64,000 nt of DNA from Stygiobacter sp. (GTDB lineage Bacteria; Pseudomonadota; Alphaproteobacteria; Rhodospirillales; Magnetospirillaceae), in assembly GCA_006218045.1 (NCBI GenBank), contig VBWB01000008.1, positions 1 through 64,000 on the forward strand. The letters run 5' to 3'. The notes under the pieces are model-generated. The model saw only the letters and a list, made by a program, of their open reading frames with translations. It was not told the DNA's origin and made no database searches. Position numbers and translations under genes: made by a program. Shown here one piece after another: positions 55,571 through 64,000 of this stretch. Numbering within the stretch: the first letter of the stretch is position 1; each line of letters begins with the position of its first letter.

Positions 55571-56923
55571 TTAGCGCTTGCCCATGCCGTCGCCGTCGAA
55601 CGGCATGCCCAGCACCTGGGCCAGTTGGGCATAGCAATCGCGCAACGAGGTGGCGTCCTTCTTGCCCTGGGTCAGCAGCTTCTCGATCATCGGATAATAA
55701 TGGATGGCCTCGTCCACCGCCGGATCGGTGCCCTTGCGATAGGCGCCCAGGCGGATCAGCTCGGCCATGTCCTCGTAGGTGGCCAAGAGCTTGCGGGCGC
55801 GGCTGACCAGGGCGTTTTCCTGCTCGTTGTTGCAGCCGGGCATGGTGCGCGAGACGCTGCGCAGGATGTTGACCGCCGGATAGCGACCGCGGTCGGCGAT
55901 GGCGCGATCGAGCACGATATGGCCGTCGAGGATGCCGCGCACGGCATCCGAGATGGGTTCGTTGTGGTCGTCGCCGTCCACCAGCACGGTGAACAGGCCG
56001 GTGATCGAGCCCTTGCCGATGCCGGGGCCGGCGCGTTCCAGCAGGCGCGGCAATTCGGCGAAGACGGTGGGGGTATAGCCCTTCGACGCCGGCGGTTCGC
56101 CCGCCGACAGCGAGATTTCGCGCTGGGCCATGGCGAAGCGGGTGACCGAATCCATCATGCACAGCACGTCCTTGCCCTGATCGCGGAAATATTCCGCCAC
56201 CGACAGGGTCAGATAGGCGGCCTGGCGGCGCATCAGCGGGCTTTCATCCGAGGTGGAGACCACCACCACCGAGCGTTTCATGCCCTCTTCGCCCAGATCG
56301 TCCTCGATGAACTCGCGCGCCTCGCGCCCGCGTTCGCCGATCAGGCCGATGATGGAGACGTCGCACGAGGTGTTCTTGGCCATCATCGACAAAATGGACG
56401 ATTTGCCGACGCCGGAACCGGCGAAGATGCCCATGCGCTGGCCCCGGCACATGGTCAGGAAGGAGTTGACGGCGCGCACCCCCAAATCGACCTTGCCGGC
56501 GACACGGCTTCGCGCATGGGCGGAAGGCGGGGTGGCGCGGATGGGATAGGCATTGTCGCCCAAGGGCAGCGGCCCCAGCCCGTCGACCGGCTGGGCGAAG
56601 GCGTTGATGACCCGGCCCAGCCAGGCATCACTGGGGTGGACCACCGGTTCCGATTCGTGCACTTCGGTGCGGCAGCCCAGGCCGATGCCGTCGATGGCGG
56701 TGAACGGCATCAGCAGCGCCCGGCCATTCCTGAACCCCACCGCCTCGCACGGCACCCGGCGGCCATCGCGGGCGATCACGTGGCAGCGGTCACCGACGGA
56801 AATCTGTCTTTGCACGCCGCCGGCCTCGATCAGCATGCCCTGGACGCCGGCCACCCGGCCGTAAACCTGGATGCCGGCCAGACGTTCGATATCGGTGGTG
56901 ACGTTGCGGACGTGAAATTTCAA
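55571..56923 (-). CDS. fliI: Flagellar type III export ATPase FliI
   Basis: 450 aa F1-beta-like ATPase. Walker A is [19 protein letters not shown], followed by [19 protein letters not shown] and [18 protein letters not shown]. It powers export of flagellar proteins. The track start is TTG at 56923 with no strong ribosome site, so the start is not certain. Diverges from ctrA; an inverted repeat lies between them. Confidence 0.95.
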   Translation of the reverse strand: MKFHVRNVTTDIERLAGIQVYGRVAGVQGMLIEAGGVQRQISVGDRCHVIARDGRRVPCEAVGFRNGRALLMPFTAIDGIGLGCRTEVHESEPVVHPSDAWLGRVINAFAQPVDGLGPLPLGDNAYPIRATPPSAHARSRVAGKVDLGVRAVNSFLTMCRGQRMGIFAGSGVGKSSILSMMAKNTSCDVSIIGLIGERGREAREFIEDDLGEEGMKRSVVVVSTSDESPLMRRQAAYLTLSVAEYFRDQGKDVLCMMDSVTRFAMAQREISLSAGEPPASKGYTPTVFAELPRLLERAGPGIGKGSITGLFTVLVDGDDHNEPISDAVRGILDGHIVLDRAIADRGRYPAVNILRSVSRTMPGCNNEQENALVSRARKLLATYEDMAELIRLGAYRKGTDPAVDEAIHYYPMIEKLLTQGKKDATSLRDCYAQLAQVLGMPFDGDGMGKR

Positions 56924-56950
56924 GGCGATATCCCGACTGGGCGCGTGCTT

Positions 56951-56967
56951 GGCGACTTGCAGTCGCC
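56951..56967. promoter_or_regulatory. Inverted repeat between fliI and ctrA
   Basis: GGCGACT-TGC-AGTCGCC is a perfect 7-bp inverted repeat, 28 bp upstream of fliI and 57 bp upstream of ctrA. Possible operator in the shared promoter region; not a CtrA consensus site. Confidence 0.35.
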
Positions 56968-57023
56968 AGCTTACCCCCGTATGGTTACTGAATCCTCAAG
57001 ACGTGGGTGCGGGGACAACAGGT

Positions 57024-57725
57024 ATGCGTGTGCTGGTGGTCGAGGACGACCGGATGATGGCTCAGGTCATCGAGACCATGCTGAAGGCCGAGGGGATGGT
57101 GGTCGACACCACGGCCTTGGGCGAGGATGGGCTCGAGATCGGCAAGCTTTATGATTACGATATCATATTGCTGGACCTGATGCTGCCCGACATGGACGGC
57201 TATGAAGTGCTGCGGCGGCTGCGCGCCTCGCGCATCGAGACGCCGGTACTGATTTTGTCCGGCCTGACCGAGCCGGACAAGAAGATCAAGGGCCTGGGCT
57301 TCGGCGCCGATGATTACCTGACCAAGCCGTTCGACAAGGGCGAGCTGGTGGCGCGCATCCAGGCCATCGTCCGGCGCTCCAAGGGCCATGCCCAATCGGT
57401 GATCAAGACCGGCAAGCTGGCGGTCAACCTGGACCAGCGCACCGTCGACGTCGGTGGCGAGCCGCTGCACCTGACCGCCAAGGAATACGGCATCCTGGAA
57501 TTGCTGAGCTTGCGCAAGGGCCAGACCCTGACCAAGGAACAGTTCCTCAATCACCTTTACGGCGGTATCGACGAGCCGGAACTGAAGATCATCGACGTCT
57601 TCATCTGCAAGCTCAGGAAAAAGCTGTCCACCGCCACCGGCGGCGATAATTACATCGAAACCGTGTGGGGTCGCGGCTATGTGCTGCGCGATCCCGATGG
57701 ACTGGGGCAGGCGCACGCGGTTTAG
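57024..57725 (+). CDS. ctrA: Cell-cycle/motility response regulator CtrA
   Basis: 233 aa OmpR-type regulator. Receiver (about 1-118): [15 protein letters not shown], phospho-acceptor Asp in [13 protein letters not shown], Lys in [13 protein letters not shown]. Winged helix (about 130-225): [25 protein letters not shown].. and [15 protein letters not shown], which matches CtrA. In Magnetospirillum and Rhodospirillum relatives CtrA is known to control motility rather than viability. A perfect CtrA site precedes the chemoreceptor gene at 61554. The ORF track adds 25 upstream codons; I use the ATG at 57024. Confidence 0.95.
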   Translation: MRVLVVEDDRMMAQVIETMLKAEGMVVDTTALGEDGLEIGKLYDYDIILLDLMLPDMDGYEVLRRLRASRIETPVLILSGLTEPDKKIKGLGFGADDYLTKPFDKGELVARIQAIVRRSKGHAQSVIKTGKLAVNLDQRTVDVGGEPLHLTAKEYGILELLSLRKGQTLTKEQFLNHLYGGIDEPELKIIDVFICKLRKKLSTATGGDNYIETVWGRGYVLRDPDGLGQAHAV

Positions 57726-57757
57726 GCGACCGCGGGAAAACACCTATTTTTCTTTCG

Positions 57758-57850
57758 TCATTCCCGCGTAGGCGGGAATCCATGCTTCAGCACACGTGGA
57801 TCGATCGCGATATTGCCCCCAGCATGGACCCCCGCCTGCGCGGGGGTGAC
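57758..57850. repeat. Paired GC-rich intergenic palindromes
   Basis: CATTCCCGCGTAGGCGGGAATCCATG (about 57759-57784) and ATGGACCCCCGCCTGCGCGGGGGTGAC (about 57823-57850) are two related palindromes in opposite sense, 40 bp apart, between the convergent ctrA and LysR genes. They belong to a repeat type common in proteobacterial intergenic DNA and could end both transcripts. A half copy is at 45-62. Confidence 0.75.
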
Positions 57851-57883
57851 GGCTCAGAGAGTGGCAAATAGAGTTTTTACGCC

Positions 57884-58789
57884 CTAGGCGGCAAAGACCC
57901 GGGCGGCGGTCAGCACGCTTTCCACCCAGTCGATGAACGCGGTCACCCTGGGTGAGCGGTGGCGGCGGTGCGGATAAAGCACCGTCATCGGCAGGGGCGG
58001 TGGGCGGTAACCGGCGAGAACCTCGACCAATCGACCGTCCGTCACCTGCGGGCGAATGCCATAGACCGGCACCTGGATCAGCCCCAAACCGGCCATGGCG
58101 GCGGCCACCTGGGCCTCGGCGTTGTCCACCGCCAGACGGGCCGGGACGACGATCTGGCGAGGGCGCCCCGCCTCCATGTACTCCCAACTGAAATCGGCGC
58201 CCTGGGGGCCGACATAGCCGATCAAGCAATGGCCGGGCAAATCGGCGGGATCGGTCGGGGTGCCGTGTGCCGACAGATAAGCCGGGCTGGCGAAGCTGCC
58301 TTGGGCCATGGTGCCCAGGCGGCGCCCGATCAGGCGTGAATCCCTCAATTCTCCGGCGCGGATGACGCAATCGACGCCCTCGCCGACCAAGTCGACGAAG
58401 CGGTCGGTGACCGCCAGTTCCACCTGCACGCCAGGGTATCGGGCGAGGAAGGCGGGCAAGGCCGGGATCAGCGTGTGGTTGGCCAGACGTTCGGGCAGAC
58501 TGACCTTCAACCGCCCCTTGACCTGGTCCGGCCCCTGGCGGAACAGCGCGTCCATGTCGTCCACATCGTCGAGCAATCGGCGGCAGCGCTCCAGATAGGC
58601 GGCACCGTCCGGGGTCAGCGCCACCCGTCGGGTGGTGCGGCTGAGGAGCCGGGTGCCCACCCGCGTCTCCACCGCCTGGACGGCGGTGGTCACACTGGCC
58701 CGCGGCAGGTTCAGGGCTTCGGCGGCGCGGCTGAAGCTGCCGGACTCGGCGACGCGGATAAAGACGCGCAATGCGGCAAGGTGGTCCAT
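57884..58789 (-). CDS. LysR-family transcriptional regulator
   Basis: 301 aa from the ATG at 58789. N-terminal winged helix: SRAAEALNLPRASVTTAVQ and LSRTTRRVALTPDGAAYL. The C-terminal effector domain is of the CrgA/AaeR-like type. Its gene diverges from the SDR gene (110 bp apart), the usual arrangement for a LysR and its target. Effector unknown. Confidence 0.93.
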   Translation of the reverse strand: MDHLAALRVFIRVAESGSFSRAAEALNLPRASVTTAVQAVETRVGTRLLSRTTRRVALTPDGAAYLERCRRLLDDVDDMDALFRQGPDQVKGRLKVSLPERLANHTLIPALPAFLARYPGVQVELAVTDRFVDLVGEGVDCVIRAGELRDSRLIGRRLGTMAQGSFASPAYLSAHGTPTDPADLPGHCLIGYVGPQGADFSWEYMEAGRPRQIVVPARLAVDNAEAQVAAAMAGLGLIQVPVYGIRPQVTDGRLVEVLAGYRPPPLPMTVLYPHRRHRSPRVTAFIDWVESVLTAARVFAA

Positions 58790-58899
58790 GATTATTCCAA
58801 AAACTGAAATAGTGTTGCGGATTCTGTCGTATTTATCGACCAAGGCAAGACAATCATGATTTCGCCATGGCATCCCGCCATCCAGCGAAAGGAACCATC

Positions 58900-59649
58900 A
58901 TGATTTTGACCGGAAAAGTCGCCCTGGTCCTGGGCGCCTCGCGCAGCATGGGCCGCCTGTTCGCCCTGGATCTGGCCGCCCAAGGCGCCGCCGTGGCGGT
59001 GCATTACAACAGCTCGTCATCGCGGACCGATGCCCAGGCGGTGGTCGCCGAAATCGGTGCCAGTGGTGGCAAGGCGGCGTTGTTTCAGGCGGACATGACC
59101 CGGCTGGACCAGTTGAGCGGCTTGTTCGACGGGGTGGAAGAGGAATTCGGCGGCATCGACATCGTCGTCAACACCGCCGGCAAGATCATCAAGAAGCCGG
59201 TGACCGAGGTGACCGAGGCGGAATTCGACGATCTGCACGCGGTCAACAACAAGGCCGCGTTCTTCACCTTGGGCGAAGCGGCGCGGCGCCTGCGCGACCA
59301 GGGACGTATCGTTTCGGTCAGCACCTCGCTGACGGCGGCGACCACCGGACTTTACAGCGCCTATGCCGGCGGCAAGGCGGCGCTGGAGGCCTATACCCGA
59401 GCCTTGGCCAAGGAAATCGGCGGGCGCGGCATTACCGTCAACGTCCTTTGCCCCGGCCCCTTGGACACCCCGTTCTTTCACGCCAATTCCAGCCCGGAAG
59501 CGGTGGCCTGGGCCAAGGCCATGAGCGTCACCGGCCAATTGGGCGACATCCGTGATCTGGTCGGGCTGGTCCGCCTGCTGGTCTCGCCCGAGGGCCGCTG
59601 GATCACCGGCCAAGCCATTCTGATCAATGGCGGAATGGTGGCGCGCTGA
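58900..59649 (+). CDS. Short-chain dehydrogenase/reductase
   Basis: 249 aa from the ATG at 58900 (AAAGGA upstream). Classical SDR: nucleotide loop [22 protein letters not shown] in [11 protein letters not shown], active-site [14 protein letters not shown] (Tyr-x3-Lys), [11 protein letters not shown]. Likely NADPH-dependent; substrate unknown. The glycine loop reads GASRSMG in place of GASxGIG. Probably under the adjacent LysR regulator. Confidence 0.92.
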   Translation: MILTGKVALVLGASRSMGRLFALDLAAQGAAVAVHYNSSSSRTDAQAVVAEIGASGGKAALFQADMTRLDQLSGLFDGVEEEFGGIDIVVNTAGKIIKKPVTEVTEAEFDDLHAVNNKAAFFTLGEAARRLRDQGRIVSVSTSLTAATTGLYSAYAGGKAALEAYTRALAKEIGGRGITVNVLCPGPLDTPFFHANSSPEAVAWAKAMSVTGQLGDIRDLVGLVRLLVSPEGRWITGQAILINGGMVAR

Positions 59650-59786
59650 TTTTTTGCCGGGCGGGGGCGTGCGCAAGCGCGATCCCGCCCCATATCATGG
59701 GGAAATGCGGGCTTGACGCTGCAAACGTGAAAGCGTTTGCTGAGCGCCGGTTCGTCCTTGAACATCCCCAGCGCCAAAGGCCCTTC

Positions 59787-61154
59787 ATGTCAGCACCCGC
59801 CAAACCCAGCCTCGAGCCCATCACCTCGCGGGCGCAACTGGCCGACTGGCTGGCATCGGGCAGCAAGCCCAAAGAAAACTGGCGCATCGGCACCGAGCAC
59901 GAGAAATTCGCCTTCACCACCGACGATCTGCGTCCGCTGCCCTATGACGGTCCGCGCGGCATCAAGGCGCTGCTCGATGGATTGCTGCGCTTCGGCTGGC
60001 ACCCGGTGGCCGAAAACGGCAATGTCATCGCCCTGGTCGACGATAGCGGCGCCTCGGTGACGCTGGAGCCGGGCGGCCAGGTGGAATTGTCGGGGGCGCC
60101 GCTCGCCGACCTTCATCAGACCAATTGCGAAACCTATACCCACCTGAAGCAGGTGAAAGAGGTGGCCCACGATCTGGGCATCGGCTTCCTCGGCATGGGC
60201 TTCCAGCCCAAATGGTCGCGTGCCGATATCCCGTGGATGCCCAAGGGCCGCTACAAGATCATGCGCGACTACATGCCCAAGCGCGGCTCGAAGGGCCTGG
60301 ACATGATGCTGCGCACCTGCACGGTGCAGGTGAACCTGGATTTCGCCTCGGAAGCCGACATGGTCAGGAAGTTCCGGGTGTCGCTGGCCTTGCAGCCCCT
60401 GGCCACGGCGCTGTTCGCCTCCAGCCCGTTCATCGACGGCAAGCCGTCGGGGCTGTTGTCGTCGCGCTCCGACGTGTGGACCGACACCGATCCCGACCGC
60501 TGCGGCATGCTGCCCTTCGTTTTTGAAGACGGCTTCGGTTTCGAGCGCTATGTCGATTACATGCTCGACGTGCCCATGTATTTCGTCTATCGCGACGGCC
60601 AGTACATCGACGCCTCGGGCCAGTCGTTCCGCGCCTTCCTCGACGGTCGGCTGCCGGCCTTGCCCGGACAGGCCCCCAATATCGGCGATTGGGCCGATCA
60701 CATGACCACCGCCTTCCCCGAGGTGCGGCTGAAGAAATTCCTGGAAATGCGGGGGGCCGATGGCGGGCCGTGGCGGCGGCTGTCGGCGCTGCCGGCCTTC
60801 TGGGTCGGCCTGCTCTATGATGCGGACGTACTTGATGCCGCCTGGGACGTGGTCAAGGACTGGTCCATGGCCGAGCGCGAGCAATTGCGCGCCGATGCGC
60901 CGCGCCTGGGCTTGCGGGCGCAGGTGGGCGGACGGTCGTTGCGCGACATCGGCGTCGAGGTGCTGGATCTGGCGGCCCAGGGCTTGCGCAACCGCCAGCG
61001 CTTCAACGATTCGGGCCGCGACGAAAGCATCTATCTGGACACGCTTCAGGCCATCGCCGCCGCGGGACGGACCCCGGCGGAAGACATGCTGGAGGCCTAT
61101 GAGGGCCGCTGGGGCGGCAGCGTCGACCCGATCTTTTCCGAATACGCGTATTAA
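59787..61154 (+). CDS. gshA: Glutamate--cysteine ligase (plant/alphaproteobacterial type)
   Basis: 455 aa. First step of glutathione synthesis, joining Glu and Cys with [64 protein letters not shown] and [17 protein letters not shown] are the GCS2-family motifs. The ORF track starts 30 codons earlier; homology starts near the ATG at 59787. A 13-bp gap to the chorismate mutase gene suggests a shared transcript. Confidence 0.95.
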   Translation: MSAPAKPSLEPITSRAQLADWLASGSKPKENWRIGTEHEKFAFTTDDLRPLPYDGPRGIKALLDGLLRFGWHPVAENGNVIALVDDSGASVTLEPGGQVELSGAPLADLHQTNCETYTHLKQVKEVAHDLGIGFLGMGFQPKWSRADIPWMPKGRYKIMRDYMPKRGSKGLDMMLRTCTVQVNLDFASEADMVRKFRVSLALQPLATALFASSPFIDGKPSGLLSSRSDVWTDTDPDRCGMLPFVFEDGFGFERYVDYMLDVPMYFVYRDGQYIDASGQSFRAFLDGRLPALPGQAPNIGDWADHMTTAFPEVRLKKFLEMRGADGGPWRRLSALPAFWVGLLYDADVLDAAWDVVKDWSMAEREQLRADAPRLGLRAQVGGRSLRDIGVEVLDLAAQGLRNRQRFNDSGRDESIYLDTLQAIAAAGRTPAEDMLEAYEGRWGGSVDPIFSEYAY

Positions 61155-61167
61155 AGGGAGTGGGAGC

Positions 61168-61470
61168 ATGGTGGTGAAGTGCGGGAATCTGGGCGAGGTG
61201 CGGGACAATATCGACCGCCTGGATCGCCAGATCGTGCCGCTGCTGGCGGAACGGGCGGGCTATGTGCGTCAGGCCGCCGGCTTCAAGCAAACCAAGGCGG
61301 CGGTGGTCGATCAGGCCCGCATCGAGGCCATCGTCCTCAAGGTCCGCCACATGGCCATGGAAGAAAGCTGCGACCCCGACGTCATCGAGCGCATCTATCG
61401 ATCCATGATCGACGCTTTCATCATCTTTGAAAGCAAGGAGTGGATGCATATCCACGACGCCAAAGAGTAA
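61168..61470 (+). CDS. AroQ-type chorismate mutase family protein
   Basis: 100 aa, all-helical: LGEVRDNIDRLDRQIVPLLAERAGYVRQAAGFK has the Arg and Lys of the AroQ active site. It may be a chorismate mutase or an isochorismate pyruvate lyase (PchB-like). AAAGGGAG precedes the ATG. The ORF track starts inside gshA in another frame. Its stop codon is right beside a CtrA box. Confidence 0.9.
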   Translation: MVVKCGNLGEVRDNIDRLDRQIVPLLAERAGYVRQAAGFKQTKAAVVDQARIEAIVLKVRHMAMEESCDPDVIERIYRSMIDAFIIFESKEWMHIHDAKE

Positions 61471-61471
61471 C

Positions 61472-61487
61472 TTAAGAGTCCGTTAAC
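61472..61487. promoter_or_regulatory. CtrA binding site upstream of the chemoreceptor gene
   Basis: TTAA-GAGTCCG-TTAAC fits the full CtrA consensus TTAA-N7-TTAAC with no mismatch. It is 67 bp before the receptor ATG, right after the chorismate mutase stop. ctrA itself is 4 kb away. Confidence 0.75.
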
Positions 61488-61553
61488 CTTCACTTTTGCA
61501 GTGCAGCATTCACGCATAAGGTGGCCCCCGATCAGGAATGATAGGGGGGCGTC

Positions 61554-63212
61554 ATGCGGATCAATTCCTTGTCCATCAGTCAGCGCATGCTGGGTGGATT
61601 TTCCACGGTTCTGCTGATTTTGGCGGTTGTGGCCGGTTTCGCCTTTGACGGCATGAGCCGGGTTGACGGACAACTGGATCGCTTGCGTCATACCCAGCAG
61701 GTGACCTTGGCGGCCAAGCAGGTGGAACGCGAGTTCCTGGTGCTGCGCCGGGCCCTGCGGGAATATTCGTTGACCGCCAACGCCGACAACCGGGCCGGCG
61801 TCGATGCCGCCGATCAGGCGCTGAACGGGGCCATCGCCGCCCTGGTGCGGATGGATGAGCAAGATTCCCGGCTGGCCGAGCTGAACACGGTGTTCACCGC
61901 CTATCACGCCGGGATGGCCGGGCTGGTGGCGGAAATCGAAGCCACCGGCGGTATCACCGCTGAAACCAATAAATCCATGTTGGCCCTGGGCACCCGCACC
62001 ACCGATTTGGTGGGGCGCATCGCCGCCGATTATCTGGGGCAAAGCACCCGGGCCGGCGAGGTCGCCGAGGCCATTTCCCATCACGCCCGTGATCGGGTTC
62101 TGGTTGGTGCGGCGCTGGCCCTGGTCGTCGGGTTGGTGCTGTCGGCGTTGCTGACCCGGTCCATCGCCGGGCCGCTCAAGCAGATGACCAACGCCATGAA
62201 CGCCTTGGCCCAAGGCAATCTGTTCGTCGACATTCCTTCGTGGCGCCGCTCGGATGAGGTCGGCGCCATGGCTCGGGCCATGGAGGTGTTCAAGACCAAT
62301 TCCCTGGGCCTGGAGAAAATGCGGCAGGAGCAGGAAGCGGCCAAACGGCGCGCCGATGCCGAGCGCACCCAGGCCATCCACGACATGGCCCGGGTGTTCG
62401 AGGAACGGGTGGCCGGGGTGGTCACCCAGGTGTTCGTCTCCGCCAATACCCTGCGCCATGCCGCCGACAGCATGAACAACGGCGCCAGCCATGCCGGCCA
62501 TCATGCCGCCAGCGTGGCGCAATCGTCGGAACAGGCGTCGGCGGGGGTGCAAAACGTCGCCACCGCCACCGAAGAGCTGGCCGCTTCGATCCGCGAGATC
62601 GCCCGTCAGGTGACCATGTCCGCCGATACCAGCCGGGTGGCGGTGGGCGAGGTCGACAAGGCCATGGCCAGTGCCGACCAGTTGGCCGAGGTGGCCAAGC
62701 ATATCGGTCAGGTGGTGACCTTGATCAACGAGATCGCCGGGCAGACCAATTTGCTGGCCCTTAACGCCACCATCGAGGCGGCCCGCGCCGGGGAAGCCGG
62801 CAAGGGTTTCGCCGTGGTCGCGGGTGAAGTGAAATCCCTGGCCAACCAGACCACCCGGGCCACCGCCGATATCGCCGCCCAGATCGACCAGATCCGTGCC
62901 GCCGCCACCGAAGTGGTCGGCGCGATCGGCGGGGTCGGTCAGACCATCCGCGCCCTGGACGGCATTTCCCAGGGTATCGCGGCGGCGGTGGAGGAACAGG
63001 AGGCGGCGACGGCGGAAATCGCCACCTCGCTGGAGCGGGTGGCCGGCAGCGCCCAGGCGGTCAGCGACAGCATCGTCGAGGTCAGCCAGGCCAGCGATAC
63101 CAACGCCCAGGCGGCGGAAACCGTTCTGGTCGCCGCCAACGACCTGAACGGCCATTCCCAGATCCTGGGCGAGGCGGTCGAGGGCTTTCTGTCCACCGTC
63201 CGCGCCGCCTGA
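61554..63212 (+). CDS. Methyl-accepting chemotaxis protein
   Basis: 552 aa. Two membrane helices (about 15-33 and 182-202) flank a four-helix periplasmic sensor of the 4HB type. A HAMP domain (about 203-255) and the signalling hairpin follow, with the invariant tip in [21 protein letters not shown]. The C-terminus has no CheR/CheB pentapeptide. Ligand unknown. A consensus CtrA box is upstream and a MITE-like repeat starts on its stop codon. Confidence 0.95.
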   Translation: MRINSLSISQRMLGGFSTVLLILAVVAGFAFDGMSRVDGQLDRLRHTQQVTLAAKQVEREFLVLRRALREYSLTANADNRAGVDAADQALNGAIAALVRMDEQDSRLAELNTVFTAYHAGMAGLVAEIEATGGITAETNKSMLALGTRTTDLVGRIAADYLGQSTRAGEVAEAISHHARDRVLVGAALALVVGLVLSALLTRSIAGPLKQMTNAMNALAQGNLFVDIPSWRRSDEVGAMARAMEVFKTNSLGLEKMRQEQEAAKRRADAERTQAIHDMARVFEERVAGVVTQVFVSANTLRHAADSMNNGASHAGHHAASVAQSSEQASAGVQNVATATEELAASIREIARQVTMSADTSRVAVGEVDKAMASADQLAEVAKHIGQVVTLINEIAGQTNLLALNATIEAARAGEAGKGFAVVAGEVKSLANQTTRATADIAAQIDQIRAAATEVVGAIGGVGQTIRALDGISQGIAAAVEEQEAATAEIATSLERVAGSAQAVSDSIVEVSQASDTNAQAAETVLVAANDLNGHSQILGEAVEGFLSTVRAA

Positions 63213-63348
63213 TACCAAATCCCGGTGAGTCTAACTCACCGGGATTTGGTTAGGCCCAAGGGGCCGCGCGGCTTATGCCGCGGGAGGCAAGGGTTGCGGA
63301 GCAACCCGCCCGCCGCTTGGGTTACGATCAGCGGGATATGGTATGAGG
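63212..63348. repeat. MITE-like structured repeat, copy 2
   Basis: Starts ATACCAAAT with the last base of the chemoreceptor stop, has a hairpin ACCAAATCCCGGTGAGT/ACTCACCGGGATTTGGT, the shared central block and ends GATATGGTATGAGG. The outer ends are inverted repeats (ATACCA/TGGTAT). See copy 1 at 3412-3563. Confidence 0.75.
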
Positions 63349-63353
63349 TGGTA

Positions 63354-63398
63354 CCCGTGGAAAAGTCCCTCGGCTACGCCTCGGTGTACTTTTTCACG
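63354..63398 (+). repeat. GTGrAAAAGT palindrome family, copy C
   Basis: CCCGTGGAAAAGTCCCTCGGC, then TACGCC, then TCGGTGTACTTTTTCACG; the GTGGAAAAGT/ACTTTTTCAC arms pair. It follows the MITE-like repeat by 5 bp and runs over the stop codon (63394-63396) of the old-yellow-enzyme gene, for which it may act as terminator. Confidence 0.65.
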
Positions 63399-64000
63399 AT
63401 CCCGCCAGCGCCGGATAATCCACATAGCCCTTGGCTCCGCCGCCATACAGGCTGGCGCGGTCAAGGGCGTTGAGGGGCGCGCCCCGGCGCAGGCGTTCGA
63501 CCAGATCGGGATTGGCGATGAAGTCGCGCCCGAACGACACCAGATCGGCTCTTTTGTCGTCGATGGCCGCCTGGGCGCTGGCCAGGTTCAGGCAATTATT
63601 GGCCATGTAGACGCCGCTGAAACGGCGGCGCAACGCCTGGAAATCCACCACCGGATCGGTGTCGCGGCTGGCGCCGGTGATGCCCTCGATCATATGGATA
63701 TAGACCGGACCGATGGCGTCGAGCTTGTCCACCGCCAGCTCGAACAGGGCTTGCGGGGCGCTGTCGGCGCAATCGTTGATGGGGCCGGCGGGCGACAGCC
63801 GCACGCCGACGCGGTCGCGCCCGATCTCGGCGCAGACGGCGGCGGTGACCTCGGCCAGCAGGCGGGTGCGGTTGTCGCTGGAACCGCCATAGGCATCGTC
63901 GCGCCGGTTGGCGCCATCCTTCATGAATTGATCGATCAGATAGCCGTTGGCGCCATGAATCTCGACACCGTCGAAGCCGGCCAGGGCCGCATTGGCGGCA
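63394..64000 (-). CDS. Old yellow enzyme family NADH:flavin oxidoreductase (3' part)
   Basis: The gene enters from beyond the window end; about 200 C-terminal residues are seen. [18 protein letters not shown] is the OYE signature with the substrate-binding His/Asn nearby, followed by [30 protein letters not shown], and [22 protein letters not shown] that binds FMN phosphate. Such alkene reductases (NemA/XenA type) reduce enones or nitro-compounds. The track's start at 63924 is an internal Met. Confidence 0.93.
   Translation of the reverse strand, partial: AANAALAGFDGVEIHGANGYLIDQFMKDGANRRDDAYGGSSDNRTRLLAEVTAAVCAEIGRDRVGVRLSPAGPINDCADSAPQALFELAVDKLDAIGPVYIHMIEGITGASRDTDPVVDFQALRRRFSGVYMANNCLNLASAQAAIDDKRADLVSFGRDFIANPDLVERLRRGAPLNALDRASLYGGGAKGYVDYPALAGS

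Overview
The window looks like chromosomal DNA of a GC-rich, free-living alphaproteobacterium, most like Magnetospirillum or a close relative in the Rhodospirillales. The reasons are the strong GC bias, a GatCAB operon, a ctrA-type cell-cycle regulator, a complete dcw (division and cell wall) cluster ending in lpxC-bamD-recN, a CO-protection gene for nitrogenase (cowN), a flagellar fliIJ pair and many sensory c-di-GMP and chemotaxis proteins. The genus is inferred from gene content and style; no rRNA or magnetosome gene is present. I see no tRNA, CRISPR array, phage or insertion sequence.

Layout. (1) 98-3308, minus: gatC-gatA-gatB. (2) 3.4-9.2 kb: a repeat element, a PAS-LytTR regulator resembling the CO sensor RcoM followed by cowN, a di-haem cytochrome peroxidase gene coupled to a histidine kinase, ruvX, and a degenerate hydrogenase-maturation-protease-like gene. 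(3) 9.4-12.2 kb: bacteriohaemerythrin, a degenerate EAL protein and a membrane-anchored unknown. (4) 12.2-34.7 kb, minus: the dcw cluster in transcription order mraZ, rsmH, ftsL, ftsI, murE, murF, mraY, murD, ftsW, a 24-codon mini-ORF, murG, murC, murB, ddl, ftsQ (broken frame), ftsA, ftsZ, lpxC, then bamD and recN. Most neighbours overlap by 1-4 bases, so translational coupling is the rule. (5) 34.9-35.3 kb: RNase P RNA. (6) 35.5-40.4 kb: an unknown helical protein, the ubiT-ubiU-ubiV operon for oxygen-independent ubiquinone synthesis under a probable FNR box, and a divergent receiver-cyclic-nucleotide-domain protein. (7) 40.5-54.3 kb: DsbD/ScsB-like reductase, YqgE, a lipoprotein, a radical SAM protein, a TrpD2-like/CobB pair, two signalling proteins, a NupC-like transporter with an unknown partner, and an RlmM-like methyltransferase. 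(8) 54.4-57.7 kb: fliI-fliJ plus a periplasmic binding protein, divergent from ctrA. (9) 57.9-64 kb: LysR/SDR pair, gshA, an AroQ chorismate mutase, a chemoreceptor under a consensus CtrA site, and the 3' part of an old-yellow-enzyme gene cut by the window edge.

Working together: the central block makes lipid II and the divisome, with MraZ boxes lying on the mraZ promoter. The flanks carry microaerobic/anaerobic and motility functions (CO-protected nitrogen fixation, anaerobic quinone synthesis, haemerythrin, CtrA-linked chemotaxis), which fits a micro-oxic sediment or water lifestyle.

Most unusual points: a diverged copy of the murG start that forms a coupled mini-ORF between ftsW and murG; an ftsQ reading frame that is shifted and seems to lack part of the POTRA domain; an rcoM-like/cowN module with three TTnnnG repeats between the genes; a MITE-like repeat that supplies the ribosome-binding purines of the rcoM-like gene; and a GGDEF-EAL protein with a histidine-kinase dimerisation domain that has lost its histidine.
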